From positions 24,000,501 to 24,064,500 of the forward strand of contig CM027385.1 in NCBI GenBank assembly GCA_015680905.1: a stretch of 64,000 nt of DNA. Direction: 5' to 3'. The stretch's first letter is position 1; each line of letters begins with the position of its first letter. Source of the DNA: Coptis chinensis (taxonomy: Eukaryota > Streptophyta > Magnoliopsida > Ranunculales > Ranunculaceae). Below the pieces are notes generated by a model that did no database searches, had not been told where the DNA came from, and saw only the letters and a program-made list of their open reading frames with translations. Below, one piece after another: positions 21,111-32,628 of the stretch. A program made the translations under genes and the position numbers.

Positions 21111-22274
21111 TTACGGTTCTCGTGATGTATTTGTGTCATCATCTAGATCTATGTGATGTGTGCATACACTAGGGTCTATTCCTTTGATATCATCTATGGA
21201 CCAACTGATAACGGAGCGGTATTCATGAATGACATGAATCAAATGCGCTTCTTCATCGGTAGTCAAGTGGGAAGAAATTATTACATGGTGACTACCATCG
21301 AGATCGAGATCCACATACTTCAAATTAGAGGGTAGAGGTTTTAAATTCAGAGTTGGAGGAGTGGGGATCAAGGATTCATGAGGAACTGCCTCTTCTATGG
21401 AAAAGAGCGAGTTAGGTTCTTCTGAATTAGTTGGTAATGCAGCAGTAGGGTCAAATAGTGGTACTGACTCTAATAATGTATGGACATTCTTAATGTATGA
21501 ATCAATGTGAAACTCGGGATTATCAAAAACAAGAAATTGGTGCACCTCATCTACGGGAATAGAGTTTGTGAAATATTCCTGTGGCAGACTATCAACCATG
21601 CTAATCTCACCCTCAATGTCAAGATTGGGAAGTTGTGTCATTAATTTGAACACATTGACTTCTATAGAAAGGTTCCTGAAAGACATTGTCATTGAAGCAT
21701 CCCGACAATTGATGAGAGCGTTAGCAATTGCAAGAAATGGACGTCCTAAAATGACAGGAATGGAGTCACAAGCAACTTCTATATCTAGAATGACAAAATC
21801 AACTGGGTAGTAAAAATCTTGGACCTTGACTAGGACGTTTTCTTCTATGCCCTTTGGGTACTTTAAGGAGCGATCTGCGAGTTGTAGGGTCATGTTGGTA
21901 GGTTTTAATTCATGGAGACCTAACTGCTTTAATAAGTAGTGGGAAAGTAAGTTAACACTCGCGGCTAAGTTTAAAAGGGCAGTAACGGTATACTTGTCGC
22001 TCCACGTGCATGGCACAATTAGTTGACCTGGCTCTTTGTATTTAACCACACCATTGGTAGTAATAATGGAGGAAAACTGCTCAGTGAGGAACACTTGTTG
22101 AGGAACAATCGTTTGTCGTTTGGTGGTGCACATGTCCTTTAAAAACTTGGCATGCTTGGGCAAATTCTTAAGTGCATCAAGAAAATGTAGGTTTATGGTC
22201 AAATTTTTGAAGGTTTCTCGGATCTCATCGAAATGCTCGTCAAGTTTGTTCTTTACCAAACGGGTAGGGAACAA
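21111..22274 (-). CDS. pol: Protease and protease-RT linker of element 2 (active site lost)
   Basis: An open frame of 387 codons. The order NLTINLHFLDALKNLPKHAKFLKD, the active-site region, TLQLADRSLKYPKG, VILGRPF and a linker ending DIKGIDPSVCTHHIDL matches gag-pol of elements 1 and 4. The active site reads LLNLAASVNLL, so the catalytic Asp is Asn and the following Gly is Ala; the protease cannot be active. The long linker runs straight to the RT start in the next frame (ETSREP to NPAMKEVV), with a stop near 21111. Despite being open, it is part of a dead element. Confidence 0.75.
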   Translation of the reverse strand: MFPTRLVKNKLDEHFDEIRETFKNLTINLHFLDALKNLPKHAKFLKDMCTTKRQTIVPQQVFLTEQFSSIITTNGVVKYKEPGQLIVPCTWSDKYTVTALLNLAASVNLLSHYLLKQLGLHELKPTNMTLQLADRSLKYPKGIEENVLVKVQDFYYPVDFVILDIEVACDSIPVILGRPFLAIANALINCRDASMTMSFRNLSIEVNVFKLMTQLPNLDIEGEISMVDSLPQEYFTNSIPVDEVHQFLVFDNPEFHIDSYIKNVHTLLESVPLFDPTAALPTNSEEPNSLFSIEEAVPHESLIPTPPTLNLKPLPSNLKYVDLDLDGSHHVIISSHLTTDEEAHLIHVIHEYRSVISWSIDDIKGIDPSVCTHHIDLDDDTNTSREP

Positions 22275-22279
22275 AGCTT

Positions 22280-24039
22280 TTAGGGGGAATCGCGCATATG
22301 GATCAGCGGCATCTTTCCCCAGGGACGTAGGTGCAGATTTGGAAGGAACAACTTCGTCCGGTATAGGTTACGAGGTAGGAGTTGGAATGACGTCAGCTGC
22401 GGCTTCCGTCGGTTGAATGTCTGGCATACGTATGTGATTATCGATGGTTCGGCCAGAATGAAAGGTGGTGATGGCATTCAGCTCACCCTGGTTGGGATTA
22501 CTAGATCCTAGTTCATTGGTGAGTTCAAACACAGTGTTTGTGGGCTTAGGGTTGGGAACTGCTTGGCCAAGAAACACGCCCTTCGACTTTTATCCTGTGC
22601 TAATAGCTAAAGAGACTGTTGGATAGATGCTAGGATTTGAGACTGTTGATTCATGTAAGTCAATAAATTTTCAGCCATTTTATCGGTAGTAGATTGTACC
22701 AGTGGGGTAGCAGGAACAAGTTCACCGTTATTGTTTACGAGTTGATTTTGGTAGCCATAACCTGGAGTAGCGGGAACAAGGCTGCGGTTGTTTTGGTACC
22801 CTATATTGGCGGTGTTGGAAAACTGACTTTGCCATTACGAGAACTGCTGAGGATTCCCTTGACGGTAGGAATTGTAGTTCATGGATTGCCATCAGGAGAG
22901 TTGTTGAAACCTGGAGGAGCTGGCTGTTGGGCAGGGGTACGCCAAGAGAAATTCAGATGTTGTCGCCAAGGTGTATTAGGGATGTTGAAAGAACAAGCCT
23001 CTTCATATGGTTGGGGAGGACACTTGTATGCCAAAGGGCAATATGAATCGGAGTGCACAGGACTTAAGCAAAGAAGACATGGGGAAGCATTGGAAGCCAT
23101 AACTTGTTTGGGTTTTTGATCTTTCACTTGAACAAAAAGAGCATCGACCTTTTTTGTTAGGGACTCGATCAGAGTTTTTAATTCTAGATTGGGTTTGACC
23201 TCGAACATAGACATAACTTTGGTAGAAGTATCTTTAGAAGATCTAGAAGAATCAGTGTTACCCTAATGGGTGTTTGGTGAAACTTGTTTCTCGAGAAAAG
23301 TGTATGCTTCAATAGTGCCTTTGTCTATGAAACAGCCGCCATTCATGATATCTAGTGTTTCCTTTTGATGGTCAGAGAGACCATTAAAGAATGACCAGAC
23401 TAAGACAGCGATGTCGAGACGATGATGGGGACATTCAAGAAGCAGATCAGTAAATCTGCTCCATGCTTCCGTAAAGGATTCATGGGGATGTTGGCGAAAG
23501 AATTGAATCTTCTAAAGCATCTCTGTAGTTTTCTTCTGAATATAGAACTTTATCATGAATGCTTGCACAAGCTTGGCCCATGTGTCAATGGATTGCGGCG
23601 CTTCGCCCGCGAGCCAAACTGAATCTTTATCAGCTAAGGTGAAGGGAAACAACCTAAGCAAGACTTGTTCGTTAGTAACGGTCAGATGGTGGAAACTGGT
23701 GCCCACTTGATGAATCTGACGAAGGTGATTGTACAGTTTTTAATAGTCTAGACCATAGTAAACAGGTAACAATCCGAAAACATTTGGCGGAATGCGAAAA
23801 TCATCTGCAATCTCATCGAGTTTAATGTAGGAAGCAGGTCCTTCCTATAAGGCAGTATAGAAGTCCAAAAGGGGTTCCTGGGCCATAATTATTGGAGGTA
23901 ATGGCAACTGAGATACTTGACGAGGTTGGTTTACGGAGGAAGAACTATGTCTAGGGGATAACTTATGTAGTTGTTTATCGTATTTGCGACGACGATATGT
24001 ATGTTCTAATTCCTTATTAATACCAGACCATAGTCTCAT
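22280..24039 (-). pseudogene. gag: gag of element 2 (frame-broken)
   Basis: Starts at MRLWSGINKELEHTYRR (24039), matching the MRLRSGR start in elements 1 and 4. Pieces in sense order are the N-terminal frame, the capsid block LRLFPFTLADKDSVWL..SIDTWAKLVQAFMIKFY (23706-23512), a zinc knuckle CLLCLSPVHSDSYCP of CX2CX4HX4C form (23214-22879), a Gly/Asn/Gln-rich tract, and the FLGQAVPNPKPTNTVFEL block (22577-22368). Several stops and shifts break it. The knuckle residues are intact. Confidence 0.7.
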
Positions 24040-25426
24040 GCGAACACAAATTTTAATTCTAGGTTCATAAGGAACGAATTATTACATGAGGATTACTAAT
24101 TACGGAAGGAGGGAGGTGAACCACGTCCTCCTGAGCTATTGCTAATGTGAGCAGGTAAGCTAGGATAACATGTGAATATTCCAGCAGCCAGGTCACATGA
24201 GAGAATTGAGGGAGGCTATCCGTGCTAGCACGTTCCTTAATAAGAAAACCTCAATCTTTCAAGTTTCCTAGACACTGATGGAATAGGATGATGATTGATT
24301 ATGGTATATTACGCAGTTATTTTTAATATGATTATGATGAAATTTTATTATTAGGATTTTTTTTTTTGAAGTTTACGTAATTAATGTATTATAGAGAAGG
24401 GGGAAAAACACAGGTAATATATTCGTGCAACTGTATGTGTAGCCTAAACATGTGATTAGATTACGAAACATGCAAATAAAGACGAGAAATTCCAAAATAG
24501 ATGACTAATCATGCAATTAATATTCTAATCATGCAATAAGCACATGCTAGTTATACACAGGAAGGCTACACATGCAACCCTATATTACTCATACGTGAAT
24601 ACAAACACGTCCTACGCATGCAATAATATATAGCTACGCATACATAAAATACAACCTACACGTGCAACTAGATGCGAGGTAGAGGAATATCGAGAACGAA
24701 CTCATGCACAGTAATGCCGCGTATGTGAATGGATGTAAGATACACATACAAAAATAATCTAAGCAGGCGGGTTGAAATTATGAAGACATCCAAATATATT
24801 CGAATCATATTAACTATATTAACGTCAATATGTAATGACGAACCACACATACTCAGGAAAAATTTTATACATGCAAAGAGTTCTCATGCCAACATACAAT
24901 ACGCAATGTAAAATAGGTTATAACAATCAACCAAACAATTTCCTAGACAAAGTTTGACAAGGAGTGGAAGAATGCGAAACTTGGAGCTTCCTGCAACTCC
25001 ACCTATTAGAATTAAGCGACTGAATTAACTCCTGAAACGATTTGAACTCGTCCACGTACTGGAAGTTAGCTAAACAGGTCCAGAGAGTCCGAAACAGCAC
25101 TGAGAAGGGAATTGACTTAGGCCTGAAAAATGGAGGACTGATACTCCAGGGCAGTCTCGCGCGTAACCCTTGAAAGTCTCATCCGATACTATGAGATAAG
25201 TGTAGTACTTCAACTTCTTACAGCGTTCTTAGAATGTCCTAAGGATGATAATTCCGATCTGGTTCACAAGTACCTATAAGCAAAAAAATAAAAATCAGTA
25301 CGAGCAATTAAGAGAAACGGTAGAATCACAAAATAAATGAAAAATCAAAAAAAGGAGAGGGTAGGAAAGGGGGTCCCCAGTGATGTATTCCAGTTGTTAT
25401 ATTAAGTGTCCATAATCCTTAGGTGT
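24040..25426 (-). other. 5' leader of element 2
   Basis: About 1.4 kb of A/T-rich sequence between PBS and gag, with repeated CATGCAA and ACGCAT words (24470-24660). No coding motif seen. It is about 2.5 times longer than the leader of element 1. Confidence 0.5.
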
Positions 25427-25438
25427 GCAACGACTCCA
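25427..25438 (-). promoter_or_regulatory. Degenerate primer-binding site of element 2
   Basis: Sense TGGAGTCGTTGC, two bases inside the LTR edge exactly as in elements 1 and 4. It fits tRNA-Asp (TGGCGCCGTTGC) with mismatches at C/A and C/T positions, the latter as expected from methyl-C decay. Confidence 0.6.
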
Positions 25439-25440
25439 TT

Positions 25441-27051
25441 TGATAAACAGACTTTTTATAGGTTTGTTATTTTTGATTCCAAAGTCCATAAAACGTCCGA
25501 CTAGTCAAGTTATTTTACTCACGTGGGTTGATAGCATAGACCGAGTAAGGGATCGTCCAAACCTTAGGACTAGGCAAAGTTCACAACTGAAATTTACAGC
25601 TTCTAGGGAATTAGTGAGTAGGATTTTAGGTTATTTCTTATGTTGCTAAATATATTCTCAATTAAAACTTGGAATGCAAGTTAACGTAGAACTACAAAGA
25701 TTAATTTCTTAGTAAACTAGATAAAGAGAGAGATACAGGAAGAAGGTCAATCATAATCACACAAGATCAGTTACAAACTTTTAGAGCACCTTATCACAAC
25801 ATCTCTAATCCATCTCAAGCTCATAGACAAACCCAAAACGGCATCGAGTATTGATCCCTAGTCAGATGTACTCATCTTTGAGTTCATCTTGCTAGCATGA
25901 CGAGTGGAATTGACATTCCATCTCTGGAATTTCACTTCAACCCCTAGTTTAATTATACACCAGCTAGGCAAACTAGAGGGCTAACGACTACCATAAGATC
26001 TCGCACGAGACTGATCTGGAGTATCAACACTACAAACTTGATCAGACTCAGTCATTTTGGGACCGGATGTATAACAAAACCTACTTTCCTAAGTAGTGAT
26101 TCTGGACTACTAAAACGCAGCCTGATCCTCATATGAGCATCATTAACCCTCCCCTTGGGAAGGTTTTAACTCATGGTCCTTGGATGGATTTGATGTCTTT
26201 GATGTATGAAATGAAAAAGTAAGAAGAAGCAAAGTAAGAACTAGAAATTTAACTGAAAGAAAACAGATCTTATTAGAAGTTAAAGACTTCCTGTATCAAC
26301 ACTAATACAAAAGCTTATTAGAGAAAAAATACAATGCATGAAAATGTAAAACAGTGAAAATGCAATGCAAGAATGGAATGCCTCTTTCTCCAAAAATCCC
26401 AAAAGATATATGAAGTCCTCTCACGTGAAGCATTCCCACCTTTTCTCCAAGCTTGTCTTTTTCCACCAAACCATGCCAAAAGATAGCACACCTTTTCTAA
26501 TCAAAAGTCTAGTCATGTATTTAATTTCTTGTCTTCTTTTGTTTTGCAAGGTGTCCAAGAGTGTCCATAACTTGCCACTTGTCCATGCATGATGACTTAT
26601 CACTTCTTGTGCCCCCACAGAGTGTGTCCACGTGCTGTGTCAAGTGGCGGCCCGAGATGTTGGCATTTTTACAACCTTATATCTTTGTATAGAGGTCGTC
26701 GCCCTGGTCATTCTGGTAGTTCACTTGCCGAAATTGGAGTCCAGGTTTGAAAGATATGAGCTTCGGAAGTTTGCTGCTTCTTTGCACGTGATCCCGTTCT
26801 GCACTGGTTTTGTCCTGTTTGAATCTTTTGCTTTAGTCAGGCTTTGTTGGGCTTGACTAAGACGGAGTAGGAAGACTTCAAGTATGCACAGTATTCCTGT
26901 GCTTTGATGCAGGTTTTATCATCATATTCACGTTAAATGCAGAAACCTACAAAAGTATGAAAATATAATTATTCCATGATTATTAAACACATAATTAACC
27001 AAAATGCTATGTTTCTATGGGGTCTAGTATTACAGTTTTGGGTGCTTATCA
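25441..27051 (-). repeat. 5' LTR of element 2
   Basis: A 1611-bp LTR with TGATA...TATCA ends, starting TGATAAGCACCCAAAACTG in sense. It shares only its ends and short blocks with the other LTRs, so it is a separate subfamily. Its partner lies outside the window; the assignment rests on its ends, its PBS and the collinear leader and gag. Confidence 0.8.
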
Positions 27052-27955
27052 GAGACAACATCCAAACTTTGCTTGGACAAAGTTTCCACAAAGCCAAACA
27101 CCACCATGTTTCAACAAACCAACCAATACCTTCAGACAAGGACAAGGTACCTATAACAATCATAACAGAGCATTGGTTCCATCCTAGTTTAACCAGAACT
27201 ATCAAAACCCACCTATCAGCAACCAAAGAGGCCTAGTTCCCATTACACCATCAACTAGTGTCCAAACAGATAAGCCCACCGAAATAATGCTATCTGTCAT
27301 GCAACAGCAAACCCAAATGCTAGCATCCATGCAACAATCTTCGAACTTGTTAGCCCAAGATAAAACCCAGAAAGGTGTGTTCCCAAGTCAAGCTATTCAT
27401 AATCCTAAACCACCAAACACAACCTTTGAAACAACAAGGGACGTGAATGAAGCTGGAGTGCTAAAAACGTTTTTTAATCATCCCATCTTCGAGGATTGAA
27501 TCCTCCCTTCCGATGTATTCCTTTCCCATTCCATTCCATCTTTTGCTTTAAGGGGATACATCAATAAGGTAACCGGGCCTCTCCACTTGGATGGTGTGGT
27601 TGTAAGTGCTGGAGCCTTAAGTCCACAGTATATCTTGCACATTCCATGTTAGCACTTTCACTCGTCGTTTGAGTAATGTACTCCTATGGAGCAAGTATAC
27701 AATTTTTTATTTCTTTATTTTACACTTCTTTTTGGAATAACTTTTCTATTCCTGTCGTTTACAATTCCTGTACTTATTTTCATTTCCCTATTTTATGTTT
27801 TTACATAAGCGTTTTTCTTTCAATCTCACCTTTGACGCTGAGTAGTCTTTCCTCTGTAAAGAAGAGATGTGAAACAAAGCAGAGGGTGATGGGGATTGAG
27901 TGAAGGTGTCTTACAGTTGTCTCTCATGGTTGTTTAGCATGTCTCGTCTTCCATA
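27052..27955 (+). mobile_element. Element 3: pol-less Athila-like remnant, visible part
   Basis: Plus-strand. The visible part begins inside gag right at the element 2 edge (RQHPNFAW), continues through the Gln/Asn-rich region and the GVFPSQAIHNPKPPNTTFE block to about 27465, then jumps to the conserved post-pol block (GGTAACCGGGCC...GTGTGGTTGTAAGTGC, 27575-27615). The CTCCTATGGAG word at 27680 is also collinear with element 4 (about 38459). Protease, RT, RNase H and integrase are all absent. A 5' part must lie left of the window if element 2 is nested in it. Confidence 0.7.
27053..27499 (+). pseudogene. gag: gag 3' fragment of element 3
   Basis: Encodes WRQHPNF-like sequence following the zinc knuckle, an Asn/Gln-rich stretch with one stop, then SVMQQQTQMLASMQQSS and the QDKTQKGVFPSQAIHNPK block. 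After VLKT the frame enters non-gag sequence and stops at 27499. The upstream capsid part is missing because element 2 was inserted at this point. Confidence 0.7.
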
Positions 27956-29234
27956 TGTATAACACCCCGTCTTTTATTTTTCTTTTCCTATAATAATAAT
28001 AATATTAATAATAATAATAGATAATAGACAATAGATAAAATAGAATATGATAAGTGTTAGTGGAAATAGGACACGTGGTTTATGGGATAAACCTTCTTCC
28101 TTATTTCGGGGTTTTTGTTTTTAATGTAAAAGAAAACGTAATAGGGTTGGGCAAAACAAAAAATACAAATGAGGGTTTTAAAAAAAAAAGGGGAGTTTGG
28201 TGAAAGAAGAAAAAATGAAGGTTTTTTTTTGTAAATGGCCGATAATCGGAGAGCTTCAGGTGAGTAGATATATTATGTTTGATAAAGTTCTCGTTGTTTA
28301 ATGTAGATTGCATGAGGATAGAATCAATATAATTTTTACCGTTCATATAATCGTTCTATAAGTCTGATTATAATCATCTAATCGTAGTGTTAACTACGAT
28401 ACAATTATGAATAAACATTTGTCTCGGGAAAAACTTAAAATGAGGGGTGTTAGAATCGATGATGGCAGCCGCTGAAAACAAAAAAAGTGGTTAATCGACT
28501 TATGTATTGACCAAACGCTTTTCGCGTTTAGCCAAAGGACCAAAATTTTCATGGTTTGTTATAATGTTGTTGTGCTATGTCTTTGTCGCCGTGGGCTTTT
28601 GTTTTGATTTTGTTGATGTCGGGGTTTAGAATCGGTGATTGGGTTCAGGTACATTGTTGGGAAAAAAGCTTGAACAGTGCTAATGGTGGCCGGGCGCTTA
28701 TAAAGTTTTGAAGTACCGTGGTTCACGATTTTATATGTCGTGATTTTTGCTGTGATGATAATGAACATGTGTTATTAGCCGCCAAATCATTGTTTGATTG
28801 GATTCAATAGACTTTCTATTACAAGGGTTTTGTGTTACCGCTATTGTTGGTCCGGGGATTTGGTTGGTGGTTGGAAGTGTTTTGTTGTTAGGAGAGGATC
28901 TATATAGGTGGTGTGGGGTGCGGGGAATGATTGGTGGTTGTGGAATCGTGGTATGAGCGGTGAAGCTCGGAGCAGCCATTAATGGCGTCGATCGAGATTT
29001 TTTCAGTATAACGAAATTGAGAATTTAAGGTATCGGCAGGTTGGGTTTTTTCTAAGGAGTGAAACCGTGGGTTTTAAATTTGAGATAGGTTGGTGGGTTG
29101 TGGTGGTCAGCTGGTGGAAGTTTTGGTGAGGAAGGAGATGAACAGTGCCTTCCGATTTGGGCTTGGGCCAAATCTGGGTGGGCTTATATGTTTTACTTTT
29201 GGATTTTCAAATTTTGATTTAAGTTAGACTTTGG

Positions 29235-29390
29235 GCCTTTGACTTTGGGCTTTTGGGTTTGGGGTTGGTTGACTGCTGTTGACCCTTGGCAGGTCGACTT
29301 TGACTTTGACCATAGTTGACTTTGACCAGAGTTGACTTTTGACTAGGGTTGACTTTGACCAGTTGACCCAAAATTTGACTTTTTCCTAAA
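29235..29390 (+). promoter_or_regulatory. Dense TTGAC (W-box-like) cluster
   Basis: About a dozen TTGAC words in about 150 bp, most as GTTGACTTTGACCA-like repeats. TTGAC[CT] is the core bound by plant WRKY factors. Regulation by WRKY proteins is inference only. Confidence 0.45.
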
Positions 29391-29715
29391 ATTATGATTC
29401 GGTCTATTAGGATAAGTCTATGACTATTAACATGTTTGGCTTAGGCTAAGACTTTTCTAAATATACTTGTGTACGTGTATTAAATACTATGTGATATTTC
29501 AGTTTTATGATATACAACGTTATGACACTTAGACATCAATCTAATTAATCATGCGTAAACAAAAAATACATGAATCAAGATACTACTTCGTTCTCGGAAA
29601 TAATACATGCAATACGGTTCAATAATGTGTAAACAAATTTACCACACTCTTTTAGAACTCTCCACACCTCAAGTTTTGGAATTGAGTTTTATGATTGTTG
29701 ATGTCATATGTTAGG

Positions 29716-30010
29716 TGGGCATTTATTGAATGTGCCATAAATGACCCGTTAGCGTTATATAGGGGTATTCATTGAATGTGCCATGAATGACCAGATTGTT
29801 TGGACTGCCCTAAAGAGGAACTAAGGTATTAAGCCTTGGTTAGTTAGTTGTATTCCTTGAGTGTACGGGAATGTAGGATTGGGTATTCCTTGAATGTGGC
29901 AGGAATGACCAAGGGTATTCATTGAATGTGCCATGAATGACCGATTATTTGACTGCCCTAGAGAGGAACTAAGGTATTCGCCCTTGGGGTTAGTTGTATT
30001 CTTTGATTAT
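29716..30010 (+). repeat. Tandem direct repeats, about 150-bp spacing
   Basis: Two long units start GGGTATTCATTGAATGTGCC (29763 and 29914) and share GAGGAACTAAGGTATT and TTAGTTGTATTC further on. Two partial units with the same opening lie at 29716 and 29879. Confidence 0.75.
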
Positions 30011-30719
30011 CACAGTATTTGGGTTTACTTTTGAATACCTAATATAATATCTACATATGTTATATAGAAGTTCTAACTTTCTTTTCTTGAGGAGGGTAGG
30101 ACTTAATAACATTTTGTGCAGGGACGCGGTCCTACCCTTATACAGCAGTGGATATCGGTAAGTTTTAATTCAATGGTTTGGATATTAAAACGAGTTATTA
30201 GAATGAGTTAATATAATGGAAGTTTTGCTTGGGAAGAAATTATGCCGGTTAAAATGACGGAACTACCTGTCTTCCAAGTTGTGAATGATTAAGTTATGGG
30301 ATAATATAAAGTGATTGTTTGAATAATTAAAGTATGATAATGGTCTTATGTGGTTAGTCTACTCATACCAGCAAATTCCATTTTGCTGACCCATGTTTGC
30401 TTTGTTTTGACAACGTGGGTGTGTTCTTGGGAACATAGGTGGAAGGCAGTGGAACCGTGGCGTGTGATTTGGATTCTCGCCTGGAGCAGTCTGGGAGTTT
30501 AGTTTATTAGGTCTGATCTTTCGGAAGGATGTAATAACGTAGGTTACATTTTTATATGACATGAGAATACGATGTTGGAAATTGTTATTCTTAAAGTTTG
30601 TTTATGTTTGTATTGAGATGGAAGAAAGTTTTTAATAAAGTGATAGTTGAGGAATTTGGAGATTTTTGTTGTTAAGTTGATCCTGTTGTGATGTGGGTTT
30701 TAGGTTTTGACATGTGTTG

Positions 30720-32074
30720 TGATAAGAGCCCAAAACTGTAGTTCTAACCCCTTAATAATCATACTGTTAGACCAATTATGTGAATAATAAGTAAGAGTTA
30801 ATACTGATTACGTGTTTTTATGCATTTCAGGCGCAAAGTCCATTATCTTGAGAAATGTGCCACTTTAGCGAGATAAAGTAGCAAAAAGTCAGCAGAACTT
30901 CGAATGCCATATCTTTGGACTCAGACCTCGGATTGAGGCCTACCTTATGTCAAAACGACCGGCTCGGAAAGAGCTTTGCAATGGTCCAAGCCTTGACCCA
31001 ATCAGAGGAGCAGAAGTGGACGAAAAGTCTGTGGAAGCCAACTGCAGCTGAAGAGGCCTTTTTGGACTGAAAGAATTGGGTTTTGGGCCTGATTCTCTGG
31101 CCCAACCCATGGCTCCAAGCCCATGCACGAATTTTGGATCTGGATGTATAAAAACAAAAGCTTAGCTCTTTGTTAATGGTAGCTAGTTAGACCTAAATTA
31201 AGATATAGAATTATAGATCTAGTTTTATTAATTAAATTAAGTTTTAGTTCCATTTAAATTCTTGTTTTAGATTAAATCTCTGAATCATTATTCTTGATTG
31301 ATTAGATAAATAAAGTAGTATTTTTATCAAGTTCGAGTTTGTCATTTCCATTTTAGATCTAAATTCAATTCTTGTCATTGTTTTATTCCAGCCATTAAAT
31401 TAGATTCATTATTGCTAAATTAAGTAATTCTCAATTTCTCACATTATGTTTAGTTTAGATTCAATGGTAAATGTTAGATTGATGACTCAAGGCTAAACCT
31501 CCATTAGAGGGGTTGATGAAGCCTTGATGAAAACTTGGTTGTTTAGTATAGAAACATTGTAGAATCTATTCCACTATAGAAGGTGGTGTTTAAGCCATGA
31601 GAATGGGTGGGCCTAACCTCACATGCTAGTTAGTACTTGGTAGAAATGCCATGAAAACTAGGGATTAGACTTCGAATTCTTGCCGTGAAAAACGTAAGAA
31701 TCGAGATACCACAATCTATGCTAGGTCATTAAGTTAGATTCGAGGTGGATTCGATTCCCCTCTAATTCCTTTATCTAGAGTCAAACAATAGTATTTCCAT
31801 AGCATTTGTAGTTAATTTCTAGTAATCATCTTAATTAAGTATCGTGAGTATAATATTTAAGTAAAGCTCTCATTGACTTAAAGAGCGACTAGTTAGACTT
31901 AGAAAACAATCCATGCTAGGGAACTAGGAGTGGAACGAACTTCGTACTCCATTTAGTGCAATTCGCATTGAGAGTAGAAGCTTTGATAATTAAGAGTAAA
32001 AGGATAAGTTTAGTTTACTTATGTTTGGATTTATCGTTCATTTCGTAGGTAAACTAGTCAATTTACATTTGTCA
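30720..32074 (+). repeat. 5' LTR of element 4
   Basis: A 1355-bp LTR starting TGATAAGAGCCCAAAACTG and ending TTTGTCA. Matches 44049-45340 almost throughout, and the solo LTR at 4336-5806 in reverse. The last bases (TGTCA) differ from the family end TATCA. Confidence 0.92.
31147..31154 (+). promoter_or_regulatory. Putative TATA box in 5' LTR of element 4
   Basis: TATAAAAA, conserved in both LTRs and in the solo LTR. It would set transcription start about 30 bases downstream, near CTTAGCTCTTTG. Confidence 0.55.
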
Positions 32075-32076
32075 AA

Positions 32077-32090
32077 TGGCGCCGCTGCCA
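32077..32090 (+). promoter_or_regulatory. Primer-binding site of element 4 (tRNA-Asp type)
   Basis: TGGCGCCGCTGCCA, identical to the PBS of element 1 and two bases inside the LTR. Confidence 0.88.
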
Positions 32091-32628
32091 TCTTAGTTGC
32101 ACTTTAGCATTGTTTTCATAATATAATTAGTTATTTTTAAGTCCCATTTCACCCACCCACCCTTGTTTGATTCATCTTGGTGGTTGCCGTTTCAGTTTGG
32201 AAAAATTCGAGAAAACACTGAAGCGCCAGCACGCAAAGAGAGCGCGCGACCAGCTATCTTCTTGGACTTCGTTTATACACGAAGGCGCCCTATCTTCAAA
32301 AAGAGAGCGACCAGCTATCTTACTTGAGGTCGACTTTACCTTAGCGCCCAGCGCCCATTTACAATCTTGGCCCCGCTGCGCCCTTCAATCACTGAAATTT
32401 CAGGATTTCCACAGTTCGATTCGAACTTCGAGTTGCCAAGCTTTTCAGTGTTCTAATCTCTTATATACACTGAACACGCGTACACAAGACGCTATTCATA
32501 AGCGAAGCAAGGACGCTATCAGGTATTCCTTTCTTCCATACCTCGCATTTTCCAGTTAGAGGTTTTCTACTAGTATATCAGAATTGTTTGGAGTGTTGCA
32601 TGTTTAGTTAAGCTTAACTTAGTCTTGC
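32091..32628 (+). other. 5' leader of element 4
   Basis: Non-coding; rich in GCGCGACC and GCGCCC words. An open frame over 32167-32559 has no recognisable motif and is probably incidental. Confidence 0.55.

Larger units (their letters stand above)
13982..27051 (-). mobile_element. Element 2: Athila-like Ty3/gypsy retrotransposon, visible part
   Basis: Sense order from the right: 5' LTR (27051 to 25441), degenerate tRNA-Asp PBS, 1.4-kb leader, gag, protease, RT, RNase H, integrase, spacer, a first post-pol ORF, an AT-rich spacer, and a second post-pol ORF cut at 13982 by element 1. Its 3' end and 3' LTR must lie left of the window. Many in-frame stops and lost catalytic residues show it is an older copy than element 1. 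Its own right edge interrupts the gag of element 3. Confidence 0.85.
27956..30719. repeat. LTR-like repetitive block, class unresolved
   Basis: Begins TGTATAACACCCCG and ends near TTTTGACA (30712), which resembles the TGTAACACCCC...TGACA ends of long chromovirus LTRs. No matching second copy, PBS or target duplication is visible, so a solo LTR is only a suggestion. It contains a cluster of TTGAC words (29235-29390) and diverged direct repeats (29716-30010). Short ORFs lack recognisable motifs; I see no gene. Confidence 0.35.

Noticed and set aside
27956-30712. Definite chromovirus solo LTR
   Set aside because: The ends resemble one, but no 5-bp duplication was found and no second copy is in the window, so it was kept as an unresolved repeat.
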